Below, in pieces: positions 1-7,300 of a DNA stretch of 12,760 bases. The stretch spans positions 1-12,760 of the forward strand of contig JASHSY010000031.1 of assembly GCA_030040825.1 (NCBI GenBank), given 5' to 3'. Numbering within the stretch: the stretch's first letter is position 1; the number at the start of each line of letters is the position of its first letter. A program made the translations under genes and the position numbers. Source of the stretch: Xanthobacteraceae bacterium. GTDB lineage: Bacteria; Pseudomonadota; Alphaproteobacteria; Rhizobiales; Xanthobacteraceae. The notes below the pieces were generated by a model. It saw nothing but the letters and a program-made list of their open reading frames with translations, did not search any database and was not told the origin of the DNA.

Positions 1-10
1 CAGAGTCCAA

Positions 11-1402
11 ATGGTCGCGCGCGCTCAAAATTTTGTTTGCCAAAACTGTGGCGCCGCCGCCGCGCGCTGGTCCGGCCGCTGCGATGCTTGCGGTGCGTGG
101 AATACGCTGGTCGAGGAAGGCGCGGCCGCCCCGTCGCGCTCGCCGCGAAAAGGCCGGCTTTTCGTCATCGAGCCGCTGCAGGGCCAAACCCTTGAAGCGC
201 CACGATTTGCCTCCAGCATCGCTGAATTCGATCGCGTCACCGGCGGGGGATTGGTGCGCGGCTCGGTGCTGCTGCTCGGCGGCGATCCCGGCATTGGCAA
301 GTCCACGCTGCTGCTCGAAGTTGCCGCAGCCTATGCGCGCAACGGTCAACGCGCGATCTACATCTCCGGCGAGGAGGCAGTGGCCCAGGTCCGCTTGCGC
401 GCTGAGCGGCTCGGCCTTGCCGATGCCACCGTCGAACTCGCCGCCGAAACTTCGGTCGAGGATATCGTCGCCACGCTTTCGCAAGGACGGGTGCCGCAAT
501 TGCTCGTCATCGATTCGATCCAGACCATGTGGACGCAGACGGTCGAAGCCGCGCCTGGCACAGTGACGCAGGTGCGCGGCTCGGCCGGCGAACTTATTCG
601 CTTTGCCAAACGCAGCGGTGCCGCTGTCATTCTGGTCGGCCACGTGACCAAGGATGGACAGATCGCCGGCCCGCGGGTCGTGGAGCACATGGTTGACGCC
701 GTTCTGTCATTCGAAGGCGAAGGCTCGCAGCAATTCCGTATCCTGCGCGCGATCAAGAACCGCTTTGGACCGACCGATGAAATCGGTGTTTTCGAGATGA
801 CCGGCACCGGGCTGCGCGAGGTCGCCAATCCCTCCGAATTGTTCTTGTCCGAACGCGAACTCGGCAGCGCCGGCACCGCGGTCTTTGCCGGCATCGAGGG
901 AACGCGTCCGTTGCTGGTCGAGATACAGGCGCTGGTGGCACCCACCACGCTCGGCACGCCACGCCGGGCCGTCGTCGGATGGGATCCGAGCCGGTTGTCG
1001 ATGGTGCTGGCGGTGCTTGAGGCGCATTGCGGTGTCCGGCTGTCAGGGCATGACGTTTATCTCAACGTCGCTGGCGGCTTGCGCATTGCCGAGCCGGCTG
1101 CCGATGTGGCGGCTGCGGCGGCGCTGGTATCCTCGCTTGCGCACGCACCATTGTCAGCGGATGCTGTTTATTTCGGCGAAGTGTCGCTCTCCGGCGCCGT
1201 GCGGCCGGTGGCGCAGACGCCGGCACGACTCAAAGAAGCTCAAAAGCTCGGGTTTTCCCGTGCGGTGGTCCCGGAGGCGGCGCGCACCGACGCTCCCGAT
1301 GGGTTTACGGTATCAACCATCGGCACGCTGGCCAATCTGGTTGCCGATATTGCCCGTGAGGGAACGCCGGCTCTGCGCCGGATCGGCACGAAAGAGGCGT
1401 AA
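11..1402 (+). CDS. radA: DNA repair protein RadA (Sms)
   Basis: RadA is a RecA-like, hexameric DnaB-like ATPase that promotes branch migration and processing of recombination intermediates in the cytoplasm. The 463-residue protein has the full family layout. An N-terminal four-cysteine zinc finger (C10-x2-C13, C24-x2-C27) is followed by a RecA-type ATPase core with Walker A around residues 91-99 (GDPGIGKST) and Walker B around 164-171 (LLVIDSIQ). The RadA-specific KNRFG motif is at 249-253, and a C-terminal Lon-protease-like domain runs from about 280 to the end. The length is normal for the family. The ATG at 11 fits the usual short lead-in before the zinc finger; no strong ribosome-binding site is visible in the ten bases before it, and the frame stays open to the window edge, so a slightly upstream start cannot be excluded. 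It leads the radA-cvpA-purF block but is separated from cvpA by 135 bases. Confidence 0.97.
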   Translation: MVARAQNFVCQNCGAAAARWSGRCDACGAWNTLVEEGAAAPSRSPRKGRLFVIEPLQGQTLEAPRFASSIAEFDRVTGGGLVRGSVLLLGGDPGIGKSTLLLEVAAAYARNGQRAIYISGEEAVAQVRLRAERLGLADATVELAAETSVEDIVATLSQGRVPQLLVIDSIQTMWTQTVEAAPGTVTQVRGSAGELIRFAKRSGAAVILVGHVTKDGQIAGPRVVEHMVDAVLSFEGEGSQQFRILRAIKNRFGPTDEIGVFEMTGTGLREVANPSELFLSERELGSAGTAVFAGIEGTRPLLVEIQALVAPTTLGTPRRAVVGWDPSRLSMVLAVLEAHCGVRLSGHDVYLNVAGGLRIAEPAADVAAAAALVSSLAHAPLSADAVYFGEVSLSGAVRPVAQTPARLKEAQKLGFSRAVVPEAARTDAPDGFTVSTIGTLANLVADIAREGTPALRRIGTKEA

Positions 1403-1537
1403 ACCACGCCGCTGTTGAGCACGCGACAAGGCGGATGACGAGGCCGCCCGGCCCGGCTATACACGCGGCGGGCTTATGTCTACGTGAACTGCGCCGCGTC
1501 ACAATTACGGCCGTATCAGCGAGCGAACCAGTAGACC

Positions 1538-2131
1538 ATGCCGATTACGCTGCTCGACGTCGGGCTCATTGTCGTGATGCTGATTTCCGGGCTGCTCGCC
1601 ATGGTGCGCGGTTTCATGCGCGAGGTATTGTCAATCGTCGCCTGGGTGCTGGCCGCGGGCACGACGCTTTACTCGTATGGCAAGCTGCTGCCTTTCGCCA
1701 AGCAGTACTTCAACAACGATGTTGTTGCCGCGGTTGCCGTGATCGGCGGGGTGTTCTTGATCACGTTGCTTGTGGTTTCGGTGCTGACCGTCAGGATCTC
1801 CGACATGGTGCTCGACAGCCGCGTCGGCGCGCTCGATCGCACGCTCGGTTTCTTGTTCGGCTTGGCGCGCGGGCTGGCGATCGTGGTGGTCGCCTTCATG
1901 TTTTTCACGTGGCTTGTCCCCGATCGAAGCCAGCCGGAATGGGTCAAGAGCGCAAAGTCACGCGTCGTCCTCGCCGGGACCGGCCAATGGATTATATCGA
2001 TGTTGCCGGAGGACCCGGAAACCACCATCTTGAAGAGGTTGAAGCGGCCTCGGCCGGACGAGAATGAGACCCCGGAAAGTGTGCCCGATCAGCACAGCGA
2101 ACTGCCCGGGGCAAAGGGAACATTGCATTGA
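1538..2131 (+). CDS. cvpA: CvpA family inner-membrane protein
   Basis: CvpA is an inner-membrane protein, named for colicin V production in E. coli, that is often linked to purF and affects envelope homeostasis. This 197-residue protein has about four hydrophobic helices in its first 130 residues (roughly 5-25, 30-45, 62-84 and 105-128). It carries the family signature around residues 97-113, with D-S-R-V-G-A-L-D-R at the start of a hydrophobic G-rich segment. A hydrophilic, Pro/Glu/Arg-rich cytoplasmic tail follows. Its stop codon is one base before the purF ATG, so the two genes are surely co-transcribed and probably translationally coupled. The ATG at 1538 is the first good start; upstream bases give only a weak ribosome-binding site. 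Confidence in the family is high, but its molecular role is poorly defined even in E. coli. Confidence 0.92.
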   Translation: MPITLLDVGLIVVMLISGLLAMVRGFMREVLSIVAWVLAAGTTLYSYGKLLPFAKQYFNNDVVAAVAVIGGVFLITLLVVSVLTVRISDMVLDSRVGALDRTLGFLFGLARGLAIVVVAFMFFTWLVPDRSQPEWVKSAKSRVVLAGTGQWIISMLPEDPETTILKRLKRPRPDENETPESVPDQHSELPGAKGTLH

Positions 2132-2132
2132 A

Positions 2133-3611
2133 ATGACCGCAGGCGCGCCCGCCGACGATGGTTTGGTCGATCCGGATGCCGACCGGCTCCGCGAAGAATG
2201 CGGGGTATTCGGCATTTTCGGGCACCCCGATGCCGCCGCCATCACGGCGCTTGGACTGCACGCCTTGCAGCACCGCGGCCAGGAGGCAGCTGGAATAGTC
2301 TCTTTTGACGGCAAACGCTTTCACTCCGAGCGCCGTTTGGGCCTTGTCGGAGACACGTTTTCAGGCCGCGAGGTGATCGACCGCCTGCCAGGCAATGCGG
2401 CGGTCGGTCACGTCCGCTACTCGACCACCGGCGAGACCATTCTACGCAACGTCCAGCCGCTTTTTGCTGAACTCAACGCTGGCGGTTTTGCCGTCGGTCA
2501 CAACGGCAATCTCACCAACGGCCTGACTTTGCGCCGCCAGCTGGTGCGCGAAGGCGCCATGATGCAGTCGACCACCGACACCGAGGTGATTTTGCATCTG
2601 GTGGCGCGCTCGCACCGCAATCGTTTTGTCGACCGTTTCATCGAAGGCTTGCGTCTGCTTGAAGGCTCCTACGCCTTCGTCGGCCTCACCAACAAAAAAC
2701 TGGTCGGTGCCCGCGATCCGCTCGGTATCCGCCCGCTGGTGCTCGGCAAACTCGACGGCTGCCCGATTCTCGCGTCCGAGACCTGTGCGCTCGATATCAT
2801 CGGCGCGCAATTTGTGCGCGACGTAGAGAATGGCGAAGTTCTGATTTTCGACGACGATGGCGCCCATTCGCACAAGCCGTTCCCGGCGATGCCGCCGCGG
2901 CCGTGCATTTTCGAATACATTTATTTCTCCCGGCCAGATTCGATCATCGGCGGGCGCAGCGTCTACGATGTGCGCAAGACGTGCGGCGCCGAGCTCGCGC
3001 GTGAGGCACCGGCGACCGCCGACGTCGTCATCCCGGTGCCGGATTCCGGTGTACCCGCCGCGATCGGCTATGCTCAGGCCTCCGGTATTCCCTACGAGCT
3101 TGGGATCATTCGTAATCACTACGTTGGGCGTACATTCATCGAGCCGACCCAGCAGATCCGCGCGCTTGGCGTTCGCCTCAAACACAGCGCCAACCGTGCC
3201 GTCGTCAACGGCAGGCGTATCGTATTGATCGACGATTCAATCGTGCGCGGCACAACTTCGCTGAAGATCGTCCGAATGATGCGCGATGCCGGCGCGCGGG
3301 AAGTGCATTTCCGCATCGCGTCACCCCCGATCACCCACCCGGATTATTACGGCATCGATACGCCCGAGCAGGATAAGCTTCTCGCCGCAACGCATGACCT
3401 CGAAGGGATGCGTAAATTCATCGGCGCCGACTCGCTGGCCTTCCTGTCGGTCGAGGGGATCTATCGCGCGATGGGCGAGACAAGGCGTAATCCGGATCGT
3501 CCGCAATTCACCGACCACTGCTTCACCGGTGAATATCCGACACCGCTTACCGACCGTACAGCCCAAGAAACCCCGCCCAGCCAACTCTCATTGCTCGCCG
3601 AGGCGAGCTGA
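2133..3611 (+). CDS. purF: Amidophosphoribosyltransferase PurF (glutamine PRPP amidotransferase)
   Basis: PurF catalyses the first committed step of de novo purine synthesis, turning PRPP and glutamine into 5-phosphoribosylamine in the cytoplasm. From the ATG at 2133 the protein has 492 residues. A 22-residue propeptide-like leader precedes the expected N-terminal nucleophile C23 (E-E-C-G-V-F-G). A class II glutamine amidotransferase domain follows to about residue 250, then a phosphoribosyltransferase domain with the PRPP loop VLIDDSIVRGTTS at 364-376. An in-frame ATG at 2064 would add 23 residues but overlap cvpA by 68 bases, so 2133 is preferred; A-rich/GGG sequence at 2113-2119 could be a distant ribosome-binding site. 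The leader resembles the Bacillus-type enzyme, yet positions matching two of the four iron-sulphur ligands of that enzyme are D404 and T460, so a cluster is unlikely. It lies 1 base after cvpA and 3 bases before the SDR. Confidence 0.96.
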   Translation: MTAGAPADDGLVDPDADRLREECGVFGIFGHPDAAAITALGLHALQHRGQEAAGIVSFDGKRFHSERRLGLVGDTFSGREVIDRLPGNAAVGHVRYSTTGETILRNVQPLFAELNAGGFAVGHNGNLTNGLTLRRQLVREGAMMQSTTDTEVILHLVARSHRNRFVDRFIEGLRLLEGSYAFVGLTNKKLVGARDPLGIRPLVLGKLDGCPILASETCALDIIGAQFVRDVENGEVLIFDDDGAHSHKPFPAMPPRPCIFEYIYFSRPDSIIGGRSVYDVRKTCGAELAREAPATADVVIPVPDSGVPAAIGYAQASGIPYELGIIRNHYVGRTFIEPTQQIRALGVRLKHSANRAVVNGRRIVLIDDSIVRGTTSLKIVRMMRDAGAREVHFRIASPPITHPDYYGIDTPEQDKLLAATHDLEGMRKFIGADSLAFLSVEGIYRAMGETRRNPDRPQFTDHCFTGEYPTPLTDRTAQETPPSQLSLLAEAS

Positions 3612-3614
3612 GGG

Positions 3615-4355
3615 ATGCCGCTTCCCCTCGCTGACCGCATTGCGCTGGTTACCGGTGCCTCGCGCGGTATCGGCTATGCGCTTTCGCTCGCGCTTGCCCG
3701 CTCCGGCGCCCACGTGGTGGCGGTGGCTCGCACCGTCGGCGGCCTGGAGGAGCTCGATGACGCAATAAAGGCCGCCGGCAGTTCGACGACCCTGACGCCG
3801 CTCGACATGCGGGATTATCCGGGCCTCTATCGGCTCGCCACCGCGCTCAACGAGCGCTACGGCCGGCTCGACATACTGGTCGGCAACGCTGCGGTCGCTG
3901 GCGTGCCCTCACCGCTCGACCATATCGAGCCGAAAGCATGGGATGACACTATGGCGGTCAATGTGACCGCCAATTGGCATCTCATCCGCGCGATGGATCC
4001 TCTGCTCAAGCGCTCCGACGCCGGCCGCGCGGTATTTGTGACCTCAGGAATCGTGGCGTCGGCGCGAGCCTACTGGGCGCCCTACTCCGTCTCGAAAGCC
4101 GCGCTCGATGTGCTGGCCCGGACCTATGCCGCGGAAGTGAGTTCGACGCCGGTGCGCGTCAATCTGTTCAACCCCGGGGCGACGCGAACCCGGATGCGGG
4201 CAATGGCGATGCCAGGGGAGAATCCGATGACATTGCCGACGCCCGACGACGTGGCCGCGAAAATCGTCGATCTGTGTCTGCCGAGCTTCAATGAAACCGG
4301 CAAGCTTTACGATTTTCGCGCCGGTAAACTGCAAGCGTTCATGCCGCCGGCTTAA
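3615..4355 (+). CDS. SDR family oxidoreductase downstream of purF
   Basis: This 246-residue classical short-chain dehydrogenase/reductase is predicted to be cytoplasmic and NAD(P)-dependent; its substrate is unknown. Visible motifs are the Rossmann glycine motif TGASRGIG at 13-20, the structural GNAA segment at 90-93, the structural Asn N116, and the catalytic triad S144, Y157 and K161 (Y-S-V-S-K). R39, just after the second beta strand, is consistent with NADPH preference, though this is only a rule of thumb. The ATG lies 3 bases after the purF stop, and the GAGGG overlapping that stop can serve as its ribosome-binding site, so translation is probably coupled to PurF. To my knowledge purF-SDR adjacency is common in related alphaproteobacteria, which hints at a conserved but undefined link to metabolism. 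The gene converges with der, 31 bases away. Confidence 0.93.
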   Translation: MPLPLADRIALVTGASRGIGYALSLALARSGAHVVAVARTVGGLEELDDAIKAAGSSTTLTPLDMRDYPGLYRLATALNERYGRLDILVGNAAVAGVPSPLDHIEPKAWDDTMAVNVTANWHLIRAMDPLLKRSDAGRAVFVTSGIVASARAYWAPYSVSKAALDVLARTYAAEVSSTPVRVNLFNPGATRTRMRAMAMPGENPMTLPTPDDVAAKIVDLCLPSFNETGKLYDFRAGKLQAFMPPA

Positions 4356-4386
4356 CGCGCAACGATCTGGTCGACGCGCTCGTCCA

Positions 4387-5748
4387 TCAGCGGCGGCGCT
4401 TTCGTGCAGCATAAGGATTGGCTTTGGCGCGCAGCGCAAGCCGGATTGGCGTACCGGGCAGATCGAACGCATCGCGCAAGCCGTTGACGAGATAACGCCG
4501 GTAGGTCTCGGGCAGCGATGACGCGCGCGAGGAGAACAACACGAAAGTTGGTGGCCTGGACTTTGGCTGCGTCATGTAATCGAGCCGCAAACGGCGACCG
4601 GCGACTGCGGGAGGTGGATGTTCTGATACGGCCTGGGATAGAAACCGGTTGAGTGCCGCCGTCGGCGCTCGCCGATTCCAGACTGCGTACGCTTCGATCA
4701 CAGCCGCCATCAGGCGCTCGACGCCTTCACCGCTGCGAGCCGACATAGCCACCACTGGCAGACCTTTGAGCTGTGGCAGCAAGCGATCGGCTTCCTCCCG
4801 CAACCAACGCTGTGCGTTGGCTTGTCGATCGATCAGGTCCATCTTATTGATGCCGATGACGACCGCGCGCCCTTCCCGTTCGACAAGATCCGCGATTCGG
4901 ATGTCCTGTTCTTCAAACGGCGATTGAGCGTCAACGAGTACAACCACGACTTCTGCAAAACGTACCGCGCTGAGTGCATCGGCGACAGAAAGCTTTTCCA
5001 GCTTTTCCGCAACCCGCGAGCGGCGGCGCAGTCCAGCCGTGTCATAAATGCGCAACGCTTGGCCTCGCCAATTATGGTCCACCGCGATCGCATCCCGCGT
5101 GATGCCGGCCTCCGGCCCGGTCAGCAACCGTTCCTCACCCAGCAAGCGATTGATCAGCGTCGACTTGCCGGTATTGGGGCGGCCGACAACTGCAATACGG
5201 ATCGGTTTCGGCTTGTCTTGGGCGACCGCGTCCGGGTCGGCCTGCGCCGTGGCGGCCGGAAGCGCGGCGCGTAGCGCCGCATAGAGGCCGGCCAATCCCT
5301 CGCCGTGCTCGGCGCTCAATGCGACCGGATCGCCTAGACCGAGACCATAGGATTCGAGGAGGTTAGCCTCGCCAGCACGTCCTTCGCTCTTGTTGGCGAC
5401 AAGAATCGCGGGCTTACCCGACTTACGCACGAGGTCGGCAAAACCGCGATCTGCCGCCGTCGTGCCGCTGCGCGCGTCGATCAGAAACAGAACGGCGTCG
5501 GCCTGAGCTATCGCTGCTTTGGTCTGCGCCAGCATCTTGCCGGAAAGGCCTTTGCGATCGGCGTCCTCGAGGCCCGCCGTATCGATGACCTTAAACGTCA
5601 AATCCCCAAGCTTGGCATCACCCTCGCGCCGATCGCGGGTAACGCCCGGCAAATCGTCCACCAGCGCCCGGCGCGCGCCAACAAGACGGTTGAACAATGT
5701 TGATTTGCCGACGTTGGGCCGACCGACAATAGCAACGGTAAAAGACAT
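4387..5748 (-). CDS. der: Ribosome biogenesis GTPase Der (EngA)
   Basis: Der is an essential tandem-GTPase protein that binds the 50S subunit during its late maturation. The 453-residue protein contains two complete GTPase domains and a C-terminal KH-like domain. The first domain has a P-loop GRPNVGKS at 9-16, the switch I PGVTRD at 34-39, DTAG at 56-59 and the G4 motif NKSE at 119-122. The second has GRPNTGKS at 189-196, GITRD at 215-219, DTAG at 236-239 and NKMD at 301-304. The KH-like domain spans about 350-440 and the tail is basic (K-R-R-R). The gene is read leftward after the lipoprotein gene, with a 106-base gap containing a hairpin, so it may be the last gene of a panB-side operon or have its own promoter. 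No strong ribosome-binding site is seen before the ATG. Confidence 0.97.
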   Translation of the reverse strand: MSFTVAIVGRPNVGKSTLFNRLVGARRALVDDLPGVTRDRREGDAKLGDLTFKVIDTAGLEDADRKGLSGKMLAQTKAAIAQADAVLFLIDARSGTTAADRGFADLVRKSGKPAILVANKSEGRAGEANLLESYGLGLGDPVALSAEHGEGLAGLYAALRAALPAATAQADPDAVAQDKPKPIRIAVVGRPNTGKSTLINRLLGEERLLTGPEAGITRDAIAVDHNWRGQALRIYDTAGLRRRSRVAEKLEKLSVADALSAVRFAEVVVVLVDAQSPFEEQDIRIADLVEREGRAVVIGINKMDLIDRQANAQRWLREEADRLLPQLKGLPVVAMSARSGEGVERLMAAVIEAYAVWNRRAPTAALNRFLSQAVSEHPPPAVAGRRLRLDYMTQPKSRPPTFVLFSSRASSLPETYRRYLVNGLRDAFDLPGTPIRLALRAKANPYAARKRRR

Positions 5749-5821
5749 GGCGCGAAGGACCTGGCGCGGCGATCTGGCGGAACGTGAGGTCGTATGACGC
5801 GATGGTGATTAGCAGCGCCGC

Positions 5822-5840
5822 GCTTGCGATGCACGCAAGC
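5822..5840. other. Perfect 7-bp hairpin between lipoprotein gene and der
   Basis: GCTTGCG at 5822-5828 and CGCAAGC at 5834-5840 form a perfect seven-base stem around a five-base loop. It lies 14 bases past the stop of the lipoprotein gene and about 73 bases before the der start. There is no run of T on either side, so it is not a standard intrinsic terminator; it may stabilise or partly separate the two transcripts. Confidence 0.4.
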
Positions 5841-5854
5841 TATTGGCCCGCAGG

Positions 5855-6451
5855 TCAGTGCGGTTGGCCCAAATTGGAAGGATTGGGCCAGTTGGTTGGC
5901 GCTTGCGGCTGCGGCGGAGCGGGCCAGCTCGTTTGCGCCGTCGACGCGGCCGGTGCGGCCTGCTGAGCAGTTCCACCGGATGGCGGCGGTGCCGGCCAGT
6001 TGGTCGGGGCAGTTGGTGCAGGCGTGTTTGGCCACGCAGGTTGCGTGGACTGCTGCGGCGGCGCGACTACGGACGCCGGTTTCTGGTCGAACGCCGGATC
6101 CGACGCGGGCGCAGGGGCGCGGGCAATTTTCGGTTTGGGCTTGGGCTTTGCTTTGGGCTTGGGTTTCGCTTCGACGGCCTTTGGCGTGGCATCCGCGGTG
6201 GCTGCTGGCGGTTCCGGCGGAGGCTGGTAACCTTTCACCAGATCCGGCGGCACACCGGTTTCTGCGCCGGGCACGCCTTGCGGGAACAGCGGCTCTCGTT
6301 CGCCCTGAATTTTTTTCTTGGTGTCGAACATACTGCCGGAGACAAGCTCGGTCGGGTCGAATTGACCACCCGGCGTACAAGCGCCCAAACCGATGACCAG
6401 CGTCAACGCGCAACCGGCATAAACCAGCAATCGCGAATTCCGCCCTTGCAT
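5855..6451 (-). CDS. Proline/lysine-rich lipoprotein with Trp-Pro repeats
   Basis: No well-characterised family was recognised. The 198-residue protein begins with a lipoprotein signal peptide: a basic start, a hydrophobic stretch at about 8-21 and a lipobox L22-G23-A24-C25, with T26 at the +2 position, so outer-membrane anchoring is expected. Residues 26-75 are a compact region with F-D-x-T-K-K-K, a Pro/Phe/Pro segment and G-V-P-P-D-L-V-K-G-Y that look conserved rather than disordered. Residues 96-108 are alternating Lys-Pro, resembling the periplasm-spanning linker of TonB. The last 60 residues are Pro/Ala/Gln-rich and repeat a short Trp-Pro unit four times (W140, W152, W176, W188). The start ATG is 3 bases past the YfgM-like gene, with AAGGG about 9 bases upstream inside that gene's end. 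Many proteobacteria have bamB between the yfgM-like gene and der; this protein shows no PQQ-type beta-propeller repeats and is too short to be BamB. Confidence 0.85.
   Translation of the reverse strand: MQGRNSRLLVYAGCALTLVIGLGACTPGGQFDPTELVSGSMFDTKKKIQGEREPLFPQGVPGAETGVPPDLVKGYQPPPEPPAATADATPKAVEAKPKPKAKPKPKPKIARAPAPASDPAFDQKPASVVAPPQQSTQPAWPNTPAPTAPTNWPAPPPSGGTAQQAAPAASTAQTSWPAPPQPQAPTNWPNPSNLGQPH
6133..6166 (-). repeat. Low-complexity hexamer repeat coding for Lys-Pro tract
   Basis: On the plus strand the bases repeat TTGGGC/TTTGGG units. On the coding (minus) strand they give alternating Lys and Pro codons (residues about 96-108 of the lipoprotein). Such tracts can change length by slippage in steps of six bases, which would alter linker length without shifting the frame. 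Confidence 0.6.
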
Positions 6452-6454
6452 CGA

Positions 6455-7108
6455 TCAACCCTTGCCGCTCGCGGCGATAAGCTCGCTCAGAACTTCGGCG
6501 CGGCTGCGCGCGGCCGGCGGCGTTTGCGGATCGGTCGTGATCATATCCGTCCATTTACGCGCCGCGCTCATATCACCAGCCTTCCAAGCGGATAGTGCCA
6601 GCAATTCGCGGGCGCTGTAGCGAAAGGCTCGGTCAGGCGCGGTCAACGGCTCGAGCCGGGCGAGCATGTCGGCATAGGAGGCGCTATCGACCAGCAGATA
6701 TGCGGCACGCAGACTTGCCAAATCCCGGATTGTCTGCCCGGCGTTGCCGTCGCTGCCGATCTGATCATAGCCTTTGACGGCGGCCGCGCGATCGGTGGAA
6801 GCAAGTTCCGCCGCCTCCCGCAATCGTGCCAGCACGCGATAGCCGGCAGTGCCGTCGCTTGCCAGTTTGCCAAATGCGGCCTCCGCCTCCTGATGTTTGC
6901 CGGCCTCGGTCAAAGTCACGGCCTGCTCAAACGCGGCGCCGGCTTCGGCCGCTTTCTTGGTTTCCCACCATTCGTAGCCGCGCCAGCCGCCGACCGCCGC
7001 AATGATCAAAACGCAGCCCACAATGATGAAAGTGCCGTAACGCTCCCACAGCTTCTTGAGCTGTTCGCGACGGACTTCCTCATCGACTTCGTGGAAAATA
7101 TCGGCCAC
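6455..7108 (-). CDS. YfgM-like tetratricopeptide membrane protein
   Basis: This is a single-pass inner-membrane protein with a periplasmic TPR_21/YfgM-type domain. In E. coli the relative YfgM is an ancillary SecYEG subunit working with the chaperone PpiD. A short cytoplasmic segment (I-F-x-E-V-D-E-E-V-R-R-E-Q-L-K-K-L-W), typical of the alphaproteobacterial family, precedes one hydrophobic helix at about residues 25-41. The rest is Ala-rich helical repeats up to about residue 217. Two GTG starts are possible. The one at 7108 makes V-A-D-I-F-H-E-V the N-terminus, matches how I recall relatives beginning, and has GGGGCAAGA about 5 bases upstream, so it is chosen. The GTG at 7126 would add six residues. 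The gene is followed after 3 bases by the lipoprotein gene and then der, suggesting an envelope-biogenesis operon. Confidence 0.88.
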   Translation of the reverse strand: MADIFHEVDEEVRREQLKKLWERYGTFIIVGCVLIIAAVGGWRGYEWWETKKAAEAGAAFEQAVTLTEAGKHQEAEAAFGKLASDGTAGYRVLARLREAAELASTDRAAAVKGYDQIGSDGNAGQTIRDLASLRAAYLLVDSASYADMLARLEPLTAPDRAFRYSARELLALSAWKAGDMSAARKWTDMITTDPQTPPAARSRAEVLSELIAASGKG

Positions 7109-7236
7109 GGATTCTTGCCCCAGCACGATCCGCGCTCAAACCAGCTTCTTCCGCTGCCAAAGAAGCCGTCAAACGCTGGACCGACAAACCCAAGGAATTC
7201 CCGACGGTTATGCGGAAAATACCCTCACCGGGAGCT

Positions 7237-7265
7237 AGAATAATCATGTGGCGTGAGCAAGGCAA
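7237..7265 (-). promoter_or_regulatory. Candidate sigma-70-like promoter for the YfgM-like gene
   Basis: On the minus strand TTGCCT (7265-7260) and TATTCT (7242-7237) are separated by 17 bases, each matching four of six consensus positions. It lies in the 174-191-base gap between panB and the YfgM-like gene, pointing the right way. The match is modest and could be chance. Confidence 0.3.
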
Positions 7266-7300
7266 AGGGCTGCATTGCCTGCGGCTAATGCTCCGCGCCG

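Noticed and set aside
1446..1473. Possible terminator after radA (GCCCG with CGGGC)
   Set aside because: Five-base stem with a long loop and no T run; such pairs are frequent in GC-rich DNA.
1435..2067. A 210-codon plus-strand open frame overlapping cvpA
   Set aside because: It is out of frame with cvpA, rich in Arg/Ala/Gly/His as expected of a shadow frame, and lacks a domain or ribosome-binding site.
2064..2132. Upstream ATG for purF
   Set aside because: It would overlap cvpA by 68 bases and push the catalytic cysteine to residue 46; the ATG at 2133 gives a family-like leader.
5598..6554. A 318-codon minus-strand frame overlapping der, the lipoprotein and the YfgM-like gene
   Set aside because: It runs across three real genes in another frame; composition is shadow-like and no family is visible.
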